Assembly (NCBI GenBank): GCA_018375675.1
Contig: JAHACW010000007.1
Coordinates: forward strand, 1-58,102
Reading direction: 5' to 3'
Source: Actinomyces sp.
GTDB taxonomy: Bacteria; Actinomycetota; Actinomycetes; Actinomycetales; Actinomycetaceae
Length of the DNA stretch: 58,102 nucleotides
The position numbers and the translations under genes were made by a program. Positions 17,533 through 25,887 of this stretch are shown here, piece after piece. The notes under the pieces were generated by a model. That model was not told the DNA's origin and ran no database searches. It saw only the letters and a program-made list of their open reading frames with translations. Position 1 is the first letter of the stretch; every line of letters begins with the position of its first letter.

Positions 17533-18392
17533 AGCTCATCGACCGCATCGCCCCCGTCCTCGAGTCGCTCTCCCTCGCATCCCTCGGAGGCGTACTGCTG
17601 TGGCTTGCCATGTCCGGCCGCTACGCGTCCTTCGTACCCCCGTCGGCACGCTTGGGCATCATCGCGTCCAGCATCGGCCTGTTCGCCTGCGCGCTCGCCC
17701 TCTCCGCGCGCATCGACGCCGGCGAACACGACAGCGCCGACACGGCCACCTCCTACCGGGCCACCACGCGTGGCCTCGTCGCCCTCCTGGCGGCAGCCCT
17801 GCTCATCCTTCCCTTCCGCGTCTCCCCCTCCGAGCTGGCCGCGGGCGCGATTGGCGCACGCCCCACCTCCGGTGGATCCACCATCGACGCGGACACCGAC
17901 GATTCACCCGAGGACACCCCCAGGGACTCCAACAGCGCAGCGAACGGGGGCACCAACCCAGCCACCGGGAGCGGCAGCCAGGACGCGGGCGGGGGGCAGG
18001 CCTCGTCGAGTGGGAAGCTGGAACTGACGACCGACAACTTCTACTCCCAGGTGGAGGAGATGATCGCTAACGGACGCGCGCACGACGGTCAGCGCGTCGA
18101 ACTGACTGGCTTCGTCCTCAGTGCCGAGGCCGCGAGCGCCCAGGCTTCGATTCCGCGCGTGACGGATGAGGAGAGCTTTGCGGTGGCGCGCATGGCTATT
18201 TGGTGTTGTGCGGCGGATGCGTATCCGGTTGGTTTTGCGGTGCGGTGGGCTGGGCCTGCTCCTGCGGCGGATAGCTGGGTGCATGTGAGCGGTACGTTAC
18301 GTGTGCGCGGTGGGAAGGCGCTGGTCATTGAGGCTGATTCGGTGACGCCGGCACAGACGCCGAATCCGGAGTTCGTGGTTCAGACGCGCTAA
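17529..18392 (+). CDS. TIGR03943 (DUF1980, YcgQ-like) family protein
   Basis: Partner of the upstream permease; this gene pair is widely conserved. Two N-terminal hydrophobic helices and a third at about residues 78-92 are followed by a low-complexity Asp/Gly/Ser/Asn linker (about 110-165). A conserved C-terminal extracytoplasmic domain contains MAIWCCAADAYPVGF, the family's Cys-Cys signature. Length 287 residues. GTG 17529 overlaps the permease stop by 4 bases. The joint function is not established; the CC motif and the His/Cys loop of the partner suggest metal or thiol chemistry (inference). Confidence 0.8.
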   Translation: MKLIDRIAPVLESLSLASLGGVLLWLAMSGRYASFVPPSARLGIIASSIGLFACALALSARIDAGEHDSADTATSYRATTRGLVALLAAALLILPFRVSPSELAAGAIGARPTSGGSTIDADTDDSPEDTPRDSNSAANGGTNPATGSGSQDAGGGQASSSGKLELTTDNFYSQVEEMIANGRAHDGQRVELTGFVLSAEAASAQASIPRVTDEESFAVARMAIWCCAADAYPVGFAVRWAGPAPAADSWVHVSGTLRVRGGKALVIEADSVTPAQTPNPEFVVQTR

Positions 18393-18404
18393 ATACACAC
18401 ATTT

Positions 18405-18422
18405 TAGTGATCTAGTTCACTA
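18405..18422 (+). promoter_or_regulatory. CRP/GlxR-type palindromic operator
   Basis: TAGTGA-N6-TCACTA, a perfect 18-base inverted repeat matching the GTGA-N6-TCAC core of CRP-family sites, about 105 bases before the MFS start. It suggests cAMP/CRP-type (carbon-status) control of the sulfatase cassette. Confidence 0.6.
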
Positions 18423-18428
18423 TGGCTG

Positions 18429-18454
18429 TTTATGTCCGTTACTTCGGACACAAA
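18429..18454 (+). promoter_or_regulatory. Second palindromic operator before the sulfatase cassette
   Basis: TGTCCG (18433-18438), six bases, CGGACA (18445-18450): a perfect inverted repeat that extends by TTT/AAA on the outside with one mismatched pair. It does not resemble a CRP site. The likely binder is the ROK regulator encoded in the same cassette (inference). Confidence 0.55.
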
Positions 18455-18526
18455 ATTGCGCGCGTACGGTGAATGAAGCGCACACGGCAGGCGCGGGCGC
18501 ATCACCACACCTTCAAGGATGAAGAC

Positions 18527-19975
18527 ATGTCATCGACAACCACACTCACACCCCGCGAGAAGCAAGCGAGGCGCTACGCAACGACTCTCGCTCTCATCGC
18601 CACCCTCGGCCCCTTCTTCTACGGATTCGAGGGCATGGTCCTCAACGCCGCCATCAAGGCCGTGGGATCCACCTTCGAGCTCGGCGCACTACTTCAGGGC
18701 GTTGCGGGCGCGGCAGGTGTCATCGGCGGCCTGATCGGCGCCCTCGCCGCGGGACGTATCTCCGACAAGATCGGCCGCAAGACCACTCTCATGTGGGTCG
18801 GTCCCTTCCTGCTTTTTGAGGCTCTCCTCGGCCCCATCTCTCCCCTCCTGGGCAGTTTCGGCTATCCCTTCCTGCTCCTGACCCGCATCGTTGGCGGCAT
18901 CGGCTTTGGCGCGGCGACCACGGTTGCCCCCGGCTACGTCGCGGAGATTGCCCCCGCAGACATCCGCGGGCGTCTCATCGGTTTCCGCCAGCTCGCGATC
19001 ATCCTGGGCCTGTTCTTCGCCGGCCTCATCAACACGGCGGTCGTCTCGATCACGGGCGGCGCCGCTAAGCCTGCGTTCGGCGGCCTCATGACCTGGCAGG
19101 TCCTCTTCGCCTGCCTCATCATCCCGGCCCTCCTCTTCGTCATCTTCACGGCGAAGATTCCCGAGTCTCCCCGCTACCTCGTCTCCGTGGGCCGCACCAA
19201 GGAGGCCGAGGAGATCCTAGCCAAGCTGTCCGGCGAGGAAGACCCCGCAGACCGCATCGAAGCCATCGCCCAGTCCCTGACAATCACGGGCGGCGCGAAA
19301 CTGTCGATCGGGCAGATCCTGTCCTCGCAGTGGCGCGGCCTCGTGTTTGTCGGCATGGCAATCGCCGCGTTCCAGCAGCTCACCGGCATCAACGGCGTCT
19401 TCTTCTACTCCAACTCCCTGTTCGCCGCCGTCGGCTTCACCGAGTCGATGGCCCTTGCCCAGACCCTGCTCATCACCGCCTTCAAGATCGTCGGCGTCCT
19501 GTCGGGCATCATGCTGGTGGACCGCGTGGGCCGCAAGCGCATGCTGATCTACGGCGGCACCCTCATCTTCGTGTCGCTGGGCATCGTGGCCACGGTCTTC
19601 ACGGTCGCCCCCACCATCGACGGCAAGCCGGACGTCGCAGACTCCCCCGTCCTGGCGTTCCTGGCGGTCGCGGCCTTGTGCACCTTCCTGCTCGGCTTCA
19701 CCTCCTCGTGGGGCCCCATCTTCTCCATCGTCATGGGCGAGATGTTCCCCAACTCGATCCGTGGTGGCGCCATGTCGCTCGCATCGGGCGCCGACTTCCT
19801 CGTCAACTTCCTGGTTGTCCTCCTCTTCCCCTTCCTCATCGGCTGGTCGCCCGCTGGCACCTACTGGATCTACTGCGCCTTCGGCGTCCTCGCGGTCATC
19901 TTCACGGCGAAATTCCTCACCGAGACCAGCGGCGCTGAGCTTGAGGACATGGACAAGGTCGTCACCCAGAAGTGA
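18527..19975 (+). CDS. MFS transporter, sugar porter family
   Basis: A 482-residue 12-helix major facilitator. Sugar-porter signatures are clear: GRISDKIGRK after helix 2, PESPRYL before the central loop, GINGVFFYSN in helix 7, and DRVGRKRML after helix 8. It is likely a proton-coupled importer of a sugar or sugar-like substrate across the plasma membrane. I choose ATG 18527 (MSSTTTL) over ATG 18473 because AAGGA lies about 10 bases upstream and the extra 18 residues are not family-like. It is the first gene of the sulfatase cassette, 40 bases before the sulfatase, so its substrate is plausibly a sulfated sugar or glycan fragment (inference). Confidence 0.9.
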   Translation: MSSTTTLTPREKQARRYATTLALIATLGPFFYGFEGMVLNAAIKAVGSTFELGALLQGVAGAAGVIGGLIGALAAGRISDKIGRKTTLMWVGPFLLFEALLGPISPLLGSFGYPFLLLTRIVGGIGFGAATTVAPGYVAEIAPADIRGRLIGFRQLAIILGLFFAGLINTAVVSITGGAAKPAFGGLMTWQVLFACLIIPALLFVIFTAKIPESPRYLVSVGRTKEAEEILAKLSGEEDPADRIEAIAQSLTITGGAKLSIGQILSSQWRGLVFVGMAIAAFQQLTGINGVFFYSNSLFAAVGFTESMALAQTLLITAFKIVGVLSGIMLVDRVGRKRMLIYGGTLIFVSLGIVATVFTVAPTIDGKPDVADSPVLAFLAVAALCTFLLGFTSSWGPIFSIVMGEMFPNSIRGGAMSLASGADFLVNFLVVLLFPFLIGWSPAGTYWIYCAFGVLAVIFTAKFLTETSGAELEDMDKVVTQK

Positions 19976-20015
19976 GCGCTCTCCCCTCCTATTTCAACGA
20001 CGAAAAGGCACTGCA

Positions 20016-21536
20016 ATGACTGATACGACTCGGGATATTCCCGACAACGTGCGCAACGTCCTGGTTATCATGACCGACCAGCATCGCACCGACACGATCG
20101 GCTGCCTGGGCAACCCCCATGCGCGCACCCCCGTCATCGATGCGATGGGCGAATCCGGATTTGCCTTCACCCACTGCTTCACCCCCACAGCTATCTGCAC
20201 GCCGGCGCGCGCCTCGCTGCTCACCGGCAAGCGTCCAGGTAAGCACCAGGTGCTGGCCAACCCCGAGTGGAATATCGCCTACCAGGTCTCGATCCCCGAG
20301 GGAACGTGGACATACACGCAGGAGCTGCGCGACGCCGGTTACAACGTCGGCATCGTCGGTAAGTACCACTGCGGCTACAACCTGCCCGACAAGTTCGGCG
20401 CGGACGACGACACCTACTGGGGTGCCGAAAATCCCGTGGCTAACGAGAAGTACGTCGCCTGGCTCGAGGCCAACAACCTCCCGCCGGTGCGCGCGCACGA
20501 CCTGTGGCGAGGCAAGCTGCCCGGCGGGCGCGACGGGCACATCATCGCCGCGCGCCTCGACCAGCCCGAAGAAGCCACCTTCGAGCGCTTCCTGGCGGAC
20601 CGGGCGATCGAGAAGCTGCGTGAGTACGCGGCCGACTGGAAGGACTCGAAGCAGCCCTTCTGCCTCGACGTGCACTTCTTTGGACCCCACCTGCCCTACT
20701 TCCTGCCCGACGAGTGGTTCGACCTCATCGATCCGCACGACGTCGAGCTGCCGGAAAACTTCGGCGACTCCCTCATCGGCAAGCCCCCGATCCAGGAGAA
20801 CTACGCGACCTACTGGTCCACGTCCTCGTTCACGAACGAACAGTGGAAGAAGCTCATCGCGGTCTACTGGGGATACACGGCCATGATCGACTTCGAGATC
20901 GGGCGCATCATGGACGTGGCGCGCGAACTGGGCATCCTGGACGACACGGCGGTCTTCTTCTGCGCGGACCACGGTGAGTTCACGGGTTCACACCGCCTCA
21001 ACGACAAGGGCCCGATGATGTACGACGACATCTACAACGTTCCCTTCATCGCCCACATCCCCGGCGTCTCGACAGTGGGCCGCTCCGACGCGTTCATCTC
21101 CCTCATCGACCTGCCGGCCACGGTGCTCGACATCGCGGGGCTGGACACCTCGCTCGTGGAGGATGGGCGCTCGATCGTGGACCTGACGCGCGGCGAGGAC
21201 GTCGAAGGCTGGCGCGAGGACATCGTGTGCGAGTTCCACGGCCACCACTTCCCCCTCCAGCAGCGCATGCTGCGCACGCGGGACTTCAAGCTCGTCATCA
21301 ACCCCGAGTCGATCAACGAGCTCTACGACCTGCGCCTGGATCCGGCCGAGATGAACAACGTGTACACCGTGCCCGTCTACGACGAGATCCGCAGGGAACT
21401 GGCGACAAACCTGTACCTGCAGCTACGCGAGCGCGGGGACCACTCCTTCGCCAAGTGGATGGCGGCGATGACGGACTTCGACATCCCGCTGGTAAACACG
21501 GCTCGCTCCGACCTCGACGAGGTCACGAGCGACTAA
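20016..21536 (+). CDS. Cysteine-type sulfatase, cytoplasmic
   Basis: Hydrolyses a sulfate ester. The type I sulfatase signature C-x-P-x-R is at Cys61 (CTPARASLLTG); this Cys must be oxidised to formylglycine, matching the maturase encoded downstream. Metal-binding residues are visible at MTDQHR (residues 19-24) and DHGEFTGSH (about 320-328). Length 506. There is no signal peptide, so the enzyme should act in the cytoplasm on an imported substrate, unlike most glycan sulfatases, which are exported. ATG 20016 is preceded by GAAAAGG. Substrate class is unresolved; similarity to choline-sulfatase/arylsulfatase-like enzymes is all I can support. Confidence 0.92.
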   Translation: MTDTTRDIPDNVRNVLVIMTDQHRTDTIGCLGNPHARTPVIDAMGESGFAFTHCFTPTAICTPARASLLTGKRPGKHQVLANPEWNIAYQVSIPEGTWTYTQELRDAGYNVGIVGKYHCGYNLPDKFGADDDTYWGAENPVANEKYVAWLEANNLPPVRAHDLWRGKLPGGRDGHIIAARLDQPEEATFERFLADRAIEKLREYAADWKDSKQPFCLDVHFFGPHLPYFLPDEWFDLIDPHDVELPENFGDSLIGKPPIQENYATYWSTSSFTNEQWKKLIAVYWGYTAMIDFEIGRIMDVARELGILDDTAVFFCADHGEFTGSHRLNDKGPMMYDDIYNVPFIAHIPGVSTVGRSDAFISLIDLPATVLDIAGLDTSLVEDGRSIVDLTRGEDVEGWREDIVCEFHGHHFPLQQRMLRTRDFKLVINPESINELYDLRLDPAEMNNVYTVPVYDEIRRELATNLYLQLRERGDHSFAKWMAAMTDFDIPLVNTARSDLDEVTSD

Positions 21537-21542
21537 CCCCAG

Positions 21543-21584
21543 GCCTCGGCGATGGGAGGACTGACGCACCCCCACCGCCGAGGC
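21543..21584 (+). terminator. Hairpin after sulfatase gene
   Basis: GCCTCGGC (21543-21550) pairs with GCCGAGGC (21577-21584), beginning 7 bases after the sulfatase stop. The loop is 26 bases and there is no T-tract; it may be a partial terminator or processing site between the sulfatase and regulator segments. Confidence 0.4.
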
Positions 21585-21596
21585 GAACTCGCGCCC

Positions 21597-21625
21597 TGCA
21601 CACCCCTCACAGTGACGCGTATCAT
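21597..21625 (+). promoter_or_regulatory. Candidate promoter of the ROK-maturase-exporter segment
   Basis: TGCACA (21597-21602), 17 bases, TATCAT (21620-21625), about 68 bases before the ROK start. Fair match to a sigma-70-type promoter. Confidence 0.35.
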
Positions 21626-21692
21626 AGGAACTGTCAACGAGGCCGGAGTACCCCGAGCGGATGCCAACGATGAAGCGCCGGGAAGGAGAGGC

Positions 21693-22910
21693 ATGCACTA
21701 CCCCACGCGCAGACCTCTGCCCACCCTCGAAGACCGCATCGTCGCCCACCTGGCCAAAGCCCCCGCGACGCGCTCCCAGCTATGCGAGGCGCTCGACACC
21801 TCGCGCACGAACCTGGGGCGCGCGCTCACCACCCTCCTCGACGAGGGTTCAGTGACTCCGGTGCGCACGAACGCCCCCGGACGAGGCCGGCCCACCCAAC
21901 TCCTCACCCTCAACTCCTCGGCGGTACACTGCGTCGGCCTGAACGTCACGCGCACGTCATGCGCGGGCGTCATGCTCTCGCGCAACGGCACCGTCCTGGC
22001 AGCCGTCCACATCGTCTCCCCCACCTCCCCTTCCCTCCAGCTCTCTCTCGAACAGACCTGCGAGGCCCTGGCCGCGAGCGCGGCCCGTCAGGGGATCGAC
22101 ACCTCGACGGTGCGTGCGGTGGGCGTGGGGGTTCCCATTCCAATGGGGCGTAACGCCAGGCTCTCCTCGGACGCGTACCCGACCATGGAGGAGCTCAGCG
22201 AGCTCACGCGTCGCTGGTGGAATCCGCTCCCGGTCGTCGACAACACCGTGCGTATGGCGGCACTGGCGGAGGCCTTGTGGGGCGCGGGCGCGGACATGTC
22301 CTCGTTCATCTATCTGCGCCTGTCAGGAGGCGTGGGCGGCTGCGTCGTCTCCGATTTTCGCCTGGTTGGTGGTGCGGGTGGCCTGGCCGGGGAACTGGGA
22401 CACATGACGGTGGGGACCAATGAGTCACCCTGCGCCTGCGGCAAGCGTGGGTGCCTCGAGACGCTGGCCTCCGTCCCGGCGCTGTGTGAGCGCGCGGGCG
22501 TTGCCGATATTTCTCAGCTGCGAGCCGCCGTCCTCTCGGGTGACACACGTGCGCGCGAGGCCCTGGAGCAGGCGGCGCAGGCCGTCGGCTATGTCCTTGG
22601 CTCGGCCGCGCTCCTCATTAACCCGAGGGCCATCATCGTTGCCGGCGAAATCGTCGATGCGTTCCCCTCTCTGCGATCCGACATAGCGGCCTCCATGTAC
22701 GGGGAGCTCCTTCCCGTCATGGAGTGGGACATCGACGTCGTGGGAGCGTCGCTGGGGCCCCTGGGCGCTGCTCAGGCCAGTGCGTATATCGCCGCCCACC
22801 CTTTTGAGGAGGACGCCCCGGCTGCCCACTGCCCCGAGGAAGGCTCACCCCAGCGGGAGGGGCCGGCCTCGTCGTTGAGGGCGAGCATCGTTCGAGGGGA
22901 GCGACCATGA
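21693..22910 (+). CDS. ROK-family transcriptional regulator
   Basis: A 405-residue regulator. An N-terminal winged helix-turn-helix (about residues 12-65, TRSQLCEALDTSRTNLGRAL) is followed by a sugar-kinase-like ROK domain. The ROK zinc-binding signature is present as CACGKRGCLE around residue 247, with the GGxGGLAGELGHM motif just before it. These proteins usually repress sugar-uptake genes until a sugar ligand binds. Start ATG 21693 has GGAAGGAG directly upstream; longer in-frame starts are unsupported. It overlaps the maturase by 4 bases. The natural target is the palindrome pair in front of the MFS gene. The last ~40 residues are low-complexity and outside the family. Confidence 0.9.
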   Translation: MHYPTRRPLPTLEDRIVAHLAKAPATRSQLCEALDTSRTNLGRALTTLLDEGSVTPVRTNAPGRGRPTQLLTLNSSAVHCVGLNVTRTSCAGVMLSRNGTVLAAVHIVSPTSPSLQLSLEQTCEALAASAARQGIDTSTVRAVGVGVPIPMGRNARLSSDAYPTMEELSELTRRWWNPLPVVDNTVRMAALAEALWGAGADMSSFIYLRLSGGVGGCVVSDFRLVGGAGGLAGELGHMTVGTNESPCACGKRGCLETLASVPALCERAGVADISQLRAAVLSGDTRAREALEQAAQAVGYVLGSAALLINPRAIIVAGEIVDAFPSLRSDIAASMYGELLPVMEWDIDVVGASLGPLGAAQASAYIAAHPFEEDAPAAHCPEEGSPQREGPASSLRASIVRGERP

Positions 22911-24172
22911 CGCGCCCGATCCCCTTCTCCGTCGTCACCAAACCGACGGGAGCAGCCTGCAACCTGGACTGTCAGTATTGCTTTTTCCTGTCCAAGGAGC
23001 TGCTCTATGATGCGGCGGCGCAGACCATGTCCGAGCAGACTTTGGAGCGTTACGTCGAGGAGTTCCTGGAGTCGAGCCCCGACGGCGAGGTCACGATGCT
23101 GTGGCAGGGCGGGGAGCCAACCCTACGTGGCCTGAACTTCTTTGAGCGCCTCGTGGAGCTGTGCGAGAGCTACCGTCGCCCCACCCAGCGCGTGCGTCAT
23201 GCCCTGCAGACGAACGGCACGCTGGTGACCGACGAGTGGGCGCAGTTTTTCGCCGACCACGGCTTCCTCGTGGGGGTCTCCATTGACGGACCCGCTCCCC
23301 TGCACGACGCCTACCGGCTCAACCGCGGCGGGCGCGGCACCCACGCGATGGTTGTGCGCGGCTGGGAGGCCCTCGCCCGCGCGGGCGTGGAGACGAACAT
23401 CCTGTGCACGGTCAACGCCGCGAACGAGGAGCACGGGGAGCGGGTGTACCGCTACTTCCGCGACGATCTGGGGGCCCGATACCTGCAGTTCATCCCGATC
23501 GTCGAGCGCGTGCGCGCCGCGGACCTGGCCCAGGCCGAGCGCGGCTGGCGTTCCGGAACCTCGGCGCTCCTGTACCGCCAGGACGGGGACTGCGTCACCA
23601 GCCGTTCCACGTCCCCCGCCTCCTACGGGCGCTTCCTGTGCGAGGTGTTCGACCAGTGGCTGGCCACCGACGTCGGCGATGTCTTCATTCAGGACGTGGA
23701 TTCAACTCTGTCGGCCATGTTTGGCTCGGCCACGGTGTGCGTGCACGCACCCCAGTGCGGGGCGAACATGGCGATGGAATTCAACGGGGACGTCTACGCC
23801 TGCGATCACTGGGTGGAGCCGGATTGGTTGGTCGGCTCGATCAACTCCTCGTCCTTCACGCAGCTGGCGGCCTCGGACAAGATGCGGGACTTCGCGCGTC
23901 TCAAGCCTGACCTGGACAACGAGTGCCGCGCATGCCCGCACCTGCGGCTCTGCTGGGGCGGGTGCCCGAAAGACCGTTTCGTGCGCCGGGGTGAGTCCAC
24001 GCATAACTACCTGTGCGAGGGCTACCGGGCGTTCTACGAGCATGCCACCCCGGCCCTGCGCGCCATGGGCATGCTGATCGCGGCGGGCAGGCCGGCCTCG
24101 GACATCATGGACCCCGCGGTCTCTACCTCCCTCGGACTATCTCTCACCACATCCATCCGGACTGACCAATGA
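22907..24172 (+). CDS. Anaerobic sulfatase-maturating enzyme, radical SAM
   Basis: Converts the active-site Cys of the sulfatase to formylglycine without oxygen. The radical SAM cluster motif C-x3-C-x2-C is at about residues 18-25 (CNLDCQYC). A C-terminal SPASM region binds extra 4Fe-4S clusters: conserved Cys in CVHAPQCGANMAMEF, DVYACDHWVEP, and ECRACPHLRLCWGGCPKDRF. Length 421, typical for anSME. The ATG overlaps the ROK stop (ATGA), and its own stop overlaps the exporter start. The pairing with a Cys-type sulfatase supports the assignment and implies desulfation under anaerobic conditions. Confidence 0.93.
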   Translation: MTRPIPFSVVTKPTGAACNLDCQYCFFLSKELLYDAAAQTMSEQTLERYVEEFLESSPDGEVTMLWQGGEPTLRGLNFFERLVELCESYRRPTQRVRHALQTNGTLVTDEWAQFFADHGFLVGVSIDGPAPLHDAYRLNRGGRGTHAMVVRGWEALARAGVETNILCTVNAANEEHGERVYRYFRDDLGARYLQFIPIVERVRAADLAQAERGWRSGTSALLYRQDGDCVTSRSTSPASYGRFLCEVFDQWLATDVGDVFIQDVDSTLSAMFGSATVCVHAPQCGANMAMEFNGDVYACDHWVEPDWLVGSINSSSFTQLAASDKMRDFARLKPDLDNECRACPHLRLCWGGCPKDRFVRRGESTHNYLCEGYRAFYEHATPALRAMGMLIAAGRPASDIMDPAVSTSLGLSLTTSIRTDQ

Positions 24173-24969
24173 TCATTGAAGCGCTCCTCATCGGCGCATT
24201 CGTCGGCATCGTCGTCGGCTCGCTCGGCGCGGGAGGCGGCATCTTGTCGGTGCCGATCCTCGTCTACATTCTTGGGCAGGATCCTCACCAGGCGACGGGC
24301 CTATCCCTCATCACCGTGGGGCTGACGGCCGCAGTCTCGCTGGCGACTCGTGCTCGCAGCGGGAACGTCGCGTGGCGCGAAGGCTCTCTCTTCGCCCTGG
24401 TGGGCCTGGCGGGCACGTGGGCGGGTTCGGCTCTCGGCCCGCTCGTCTCGGCGCGCACCCTCATGCTCTCCTTCTGCGCTCTCCTGGGAGCGGTCGCGGT
24501 CTTCATGGTGCGCTCGCAGCTGCGCCCATCTGCTTCGCCTTCGCCGAACGAGGCCGGGGATAGCAACGTCGACAAGGGCTCCTGGACGCTCGGGACCGTG
24601 TCCCGGGTGGTCGCGCTGGCGACGCTGACGGGTTTCCTCACGGGATTCTTCGGCGTCGGCGGAGGCTTCGCGATCGTGCCCGCGCTGCACCTGGCGCTGC
24701 GATACCCGATGAAGCGGGCCTCCGCGACATCCCTGCTGGTCATGGTCATCACCGCAGCCTTCGGGCTGGCGTCGCGCACGGCCGCCGGGACCCTGACGAT
24801 CACCGCCGAGGCCGGGGTCATGGTCGCACTCTTCGCCGCAGCATCGATGGGAGGCGGCATCGTGGGAGCCAGGCTCACCAAGAGAGTCTCGAACCGGGCT
24901 CTCGGCCTTGTCTTCGCCGCACTTCTGGTGTGCGTGGCCGCCTCGACGCTGGTGGCGACACTCGCATAA
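24169..24969 (+). CDS. TauE/SafE-family sulfite/anion exporter
   Basis: A 266-residue membrane protein with about eight hydrophobic helices in two homologous halves. Each half carries the Gly-rich family motif: GSLGAGGGILSVPIL near residue 20 and FFGVGGGFAIVPAL near 160. Family members export sulfite, sulfoacetate and related organosulfur anions. In this cassette it would remove the sulfur oxyanion released by cytoplasmic desulfation (inference from context). The start overlaps the maturase stop by 4 bases. It is the last gene of the cassette, followed by a strong hairpin. Confidence 0.88.
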   Translation: MIIEALLIGAFVGIVVGSLGAGGGILSVPILVYILGQDPHQATGLSLITVGLTAAVSLATRARSGNVAWREGSLFALVGLAGTWAGSALGPLVSARTLMLSFCALLGAVAVFMVRSQLRPSASPSPNEAGDSNVDKGSWTLGTVSRVVALATLTGFLTGFFGVGGGFAIVPALHLALRYPMKRASATSLLVMVITAAFGLASRTAAGTLTITAEAGVMVALFAAASMGGGIVGARLTKRVSNRALGLVFAALLVCVAASTLVATLA

Positions 24970-24971
24970 AG

Positions 24972-25002
24972 GGCGCGCGAGACTGATGTCGTCTCGCGCG
25001 CC
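24972..25002. terminator. Terminator after sulfatase cassette
   Basis: GGCGCGCGAGAC (24972-24983) and GTCTCGCGCGCC (24991-25002) form a perfect 12-bp stem with a 7-base loop between two convergent genes. Confidence 0.75.
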
Positions 25003-25010
25003 TTCATCGC

Positions 25011-25688
25011 TCAGCTGGCGGTCGAATCCTCATTCTGGGTTGAGGAATCCGCACTCCCCTGGCTTCCAGATTTGCTGCCGGGGCCACGACCACCCTCCGG
25101 AGGAGGTCCCGGTCGAGTGCTGCCAGTGTCTCCCTGCTGGGAGCCCGGCCCCTGCTGCTGACCATGACCCGGGCCTTGCTGACCATTACCGGGACCCTGC
25201 TGCTGGCCGTTACCCGGATGCTGCTGACCGCCGGGGCCGAAATCACCGTCCTCGTCACCGTCACCCTGGTCGTTGTAACCGTCTTCGTAGCCCTGCTCGT
25301 AGAAGTCCTGACCATCGCCCATAACGGCCGCATGCGTGATGATGCCCGCGCCGAAACCGACGGAGAGGATTGCCGCGGCGGCTCCTGCAATGGCGGCGCG
25401 CTTGCCCCACGAGGTCTTCTTCGATGCAGGCACCCCTGTCGCGGCGCTAGCAGCCACGGCCTCGTCACCCACCTGATCGTCGACAGAAGCCCCCGCCACA
25501 GACTCCAGGGGCGTGCCAGCAAACGCATTGTTGGTTTGCTCCTGGGCGACGGGAGGCATCTGCGCCGTTTCCGCCTGAGATGCATGGGTGGGCAGCACCT
25601 CGGTCTGCTCCGCAACCTGAGGCTCTGACTGGGGCAGGATCGAGGTATGTTCGGTGTCACCCGCCAGGTTCTTGTTGTCGTCCGCCAT
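25011..25688 (-). CDS. Hypothetical single-pass membrane protein with Gln/Gly/Pro-rich tail
   Basis: Not recognised. Residues 1-90 are a Gln/Glu/Thr/Ala-rich, probably disordered segment. One transmembrane helix spans about 96-118, preceded by Lys/Arg (KKTSWGKRAA). The outer part starts with a Tyr/Asp/Gly motif (FYEQGYEDGYNDQGDGDE) and continues as repeats of GQQxGPGNGQ. The topology suggests a cytoplasmic N-terminus and a low-complexity external tail. I choose ATG 25688 (MADDNKN) because AAAGGAG lies about 8 bases upstream; a frame extending to 25745 has no ribosome-binding site. It is convergent with the exporter gene and divergent from the lipoprotein gene at 25888. Confidence 0.65.
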   Translation of the reverse strand: MADDNKNLAGDTEHTSILPQSEPQVAEQTEVLPTHASQAETAQMPPVAQEQTNNAFAGTPLESVAGASVDDQVGDEAVAASAATGVPASKKTSWGKRAAIAGAAAAILSVGFGAGIITHAAVMGDGQDFYEQGYEDGYNDQGDGDEDGDFGPGGQQHPGNGQQQGPGNGQQGPGHGQQQGPGSQQGDTGSTRPGPPPEGGRGPGSKSGSQGSADSSTQNEDSTAS

Positions 25689-25887
25689 GGGGGACGCTCC
25701 TTTCTGTTGACTGTTCATCATTGCTTCGCAGATTAGGGACGACAATTAAGCGAACGTTATGGCGAAACTGTGAAAACGCTATGAAATAACAGGTGCTGCA
25801 CATCACTTTCTGGAGCTTGATTTATTTGTCAGCTCACAACTATCCTGCAACGTTCGCCACCCGACGATCACACTCACGAGGTGACAC

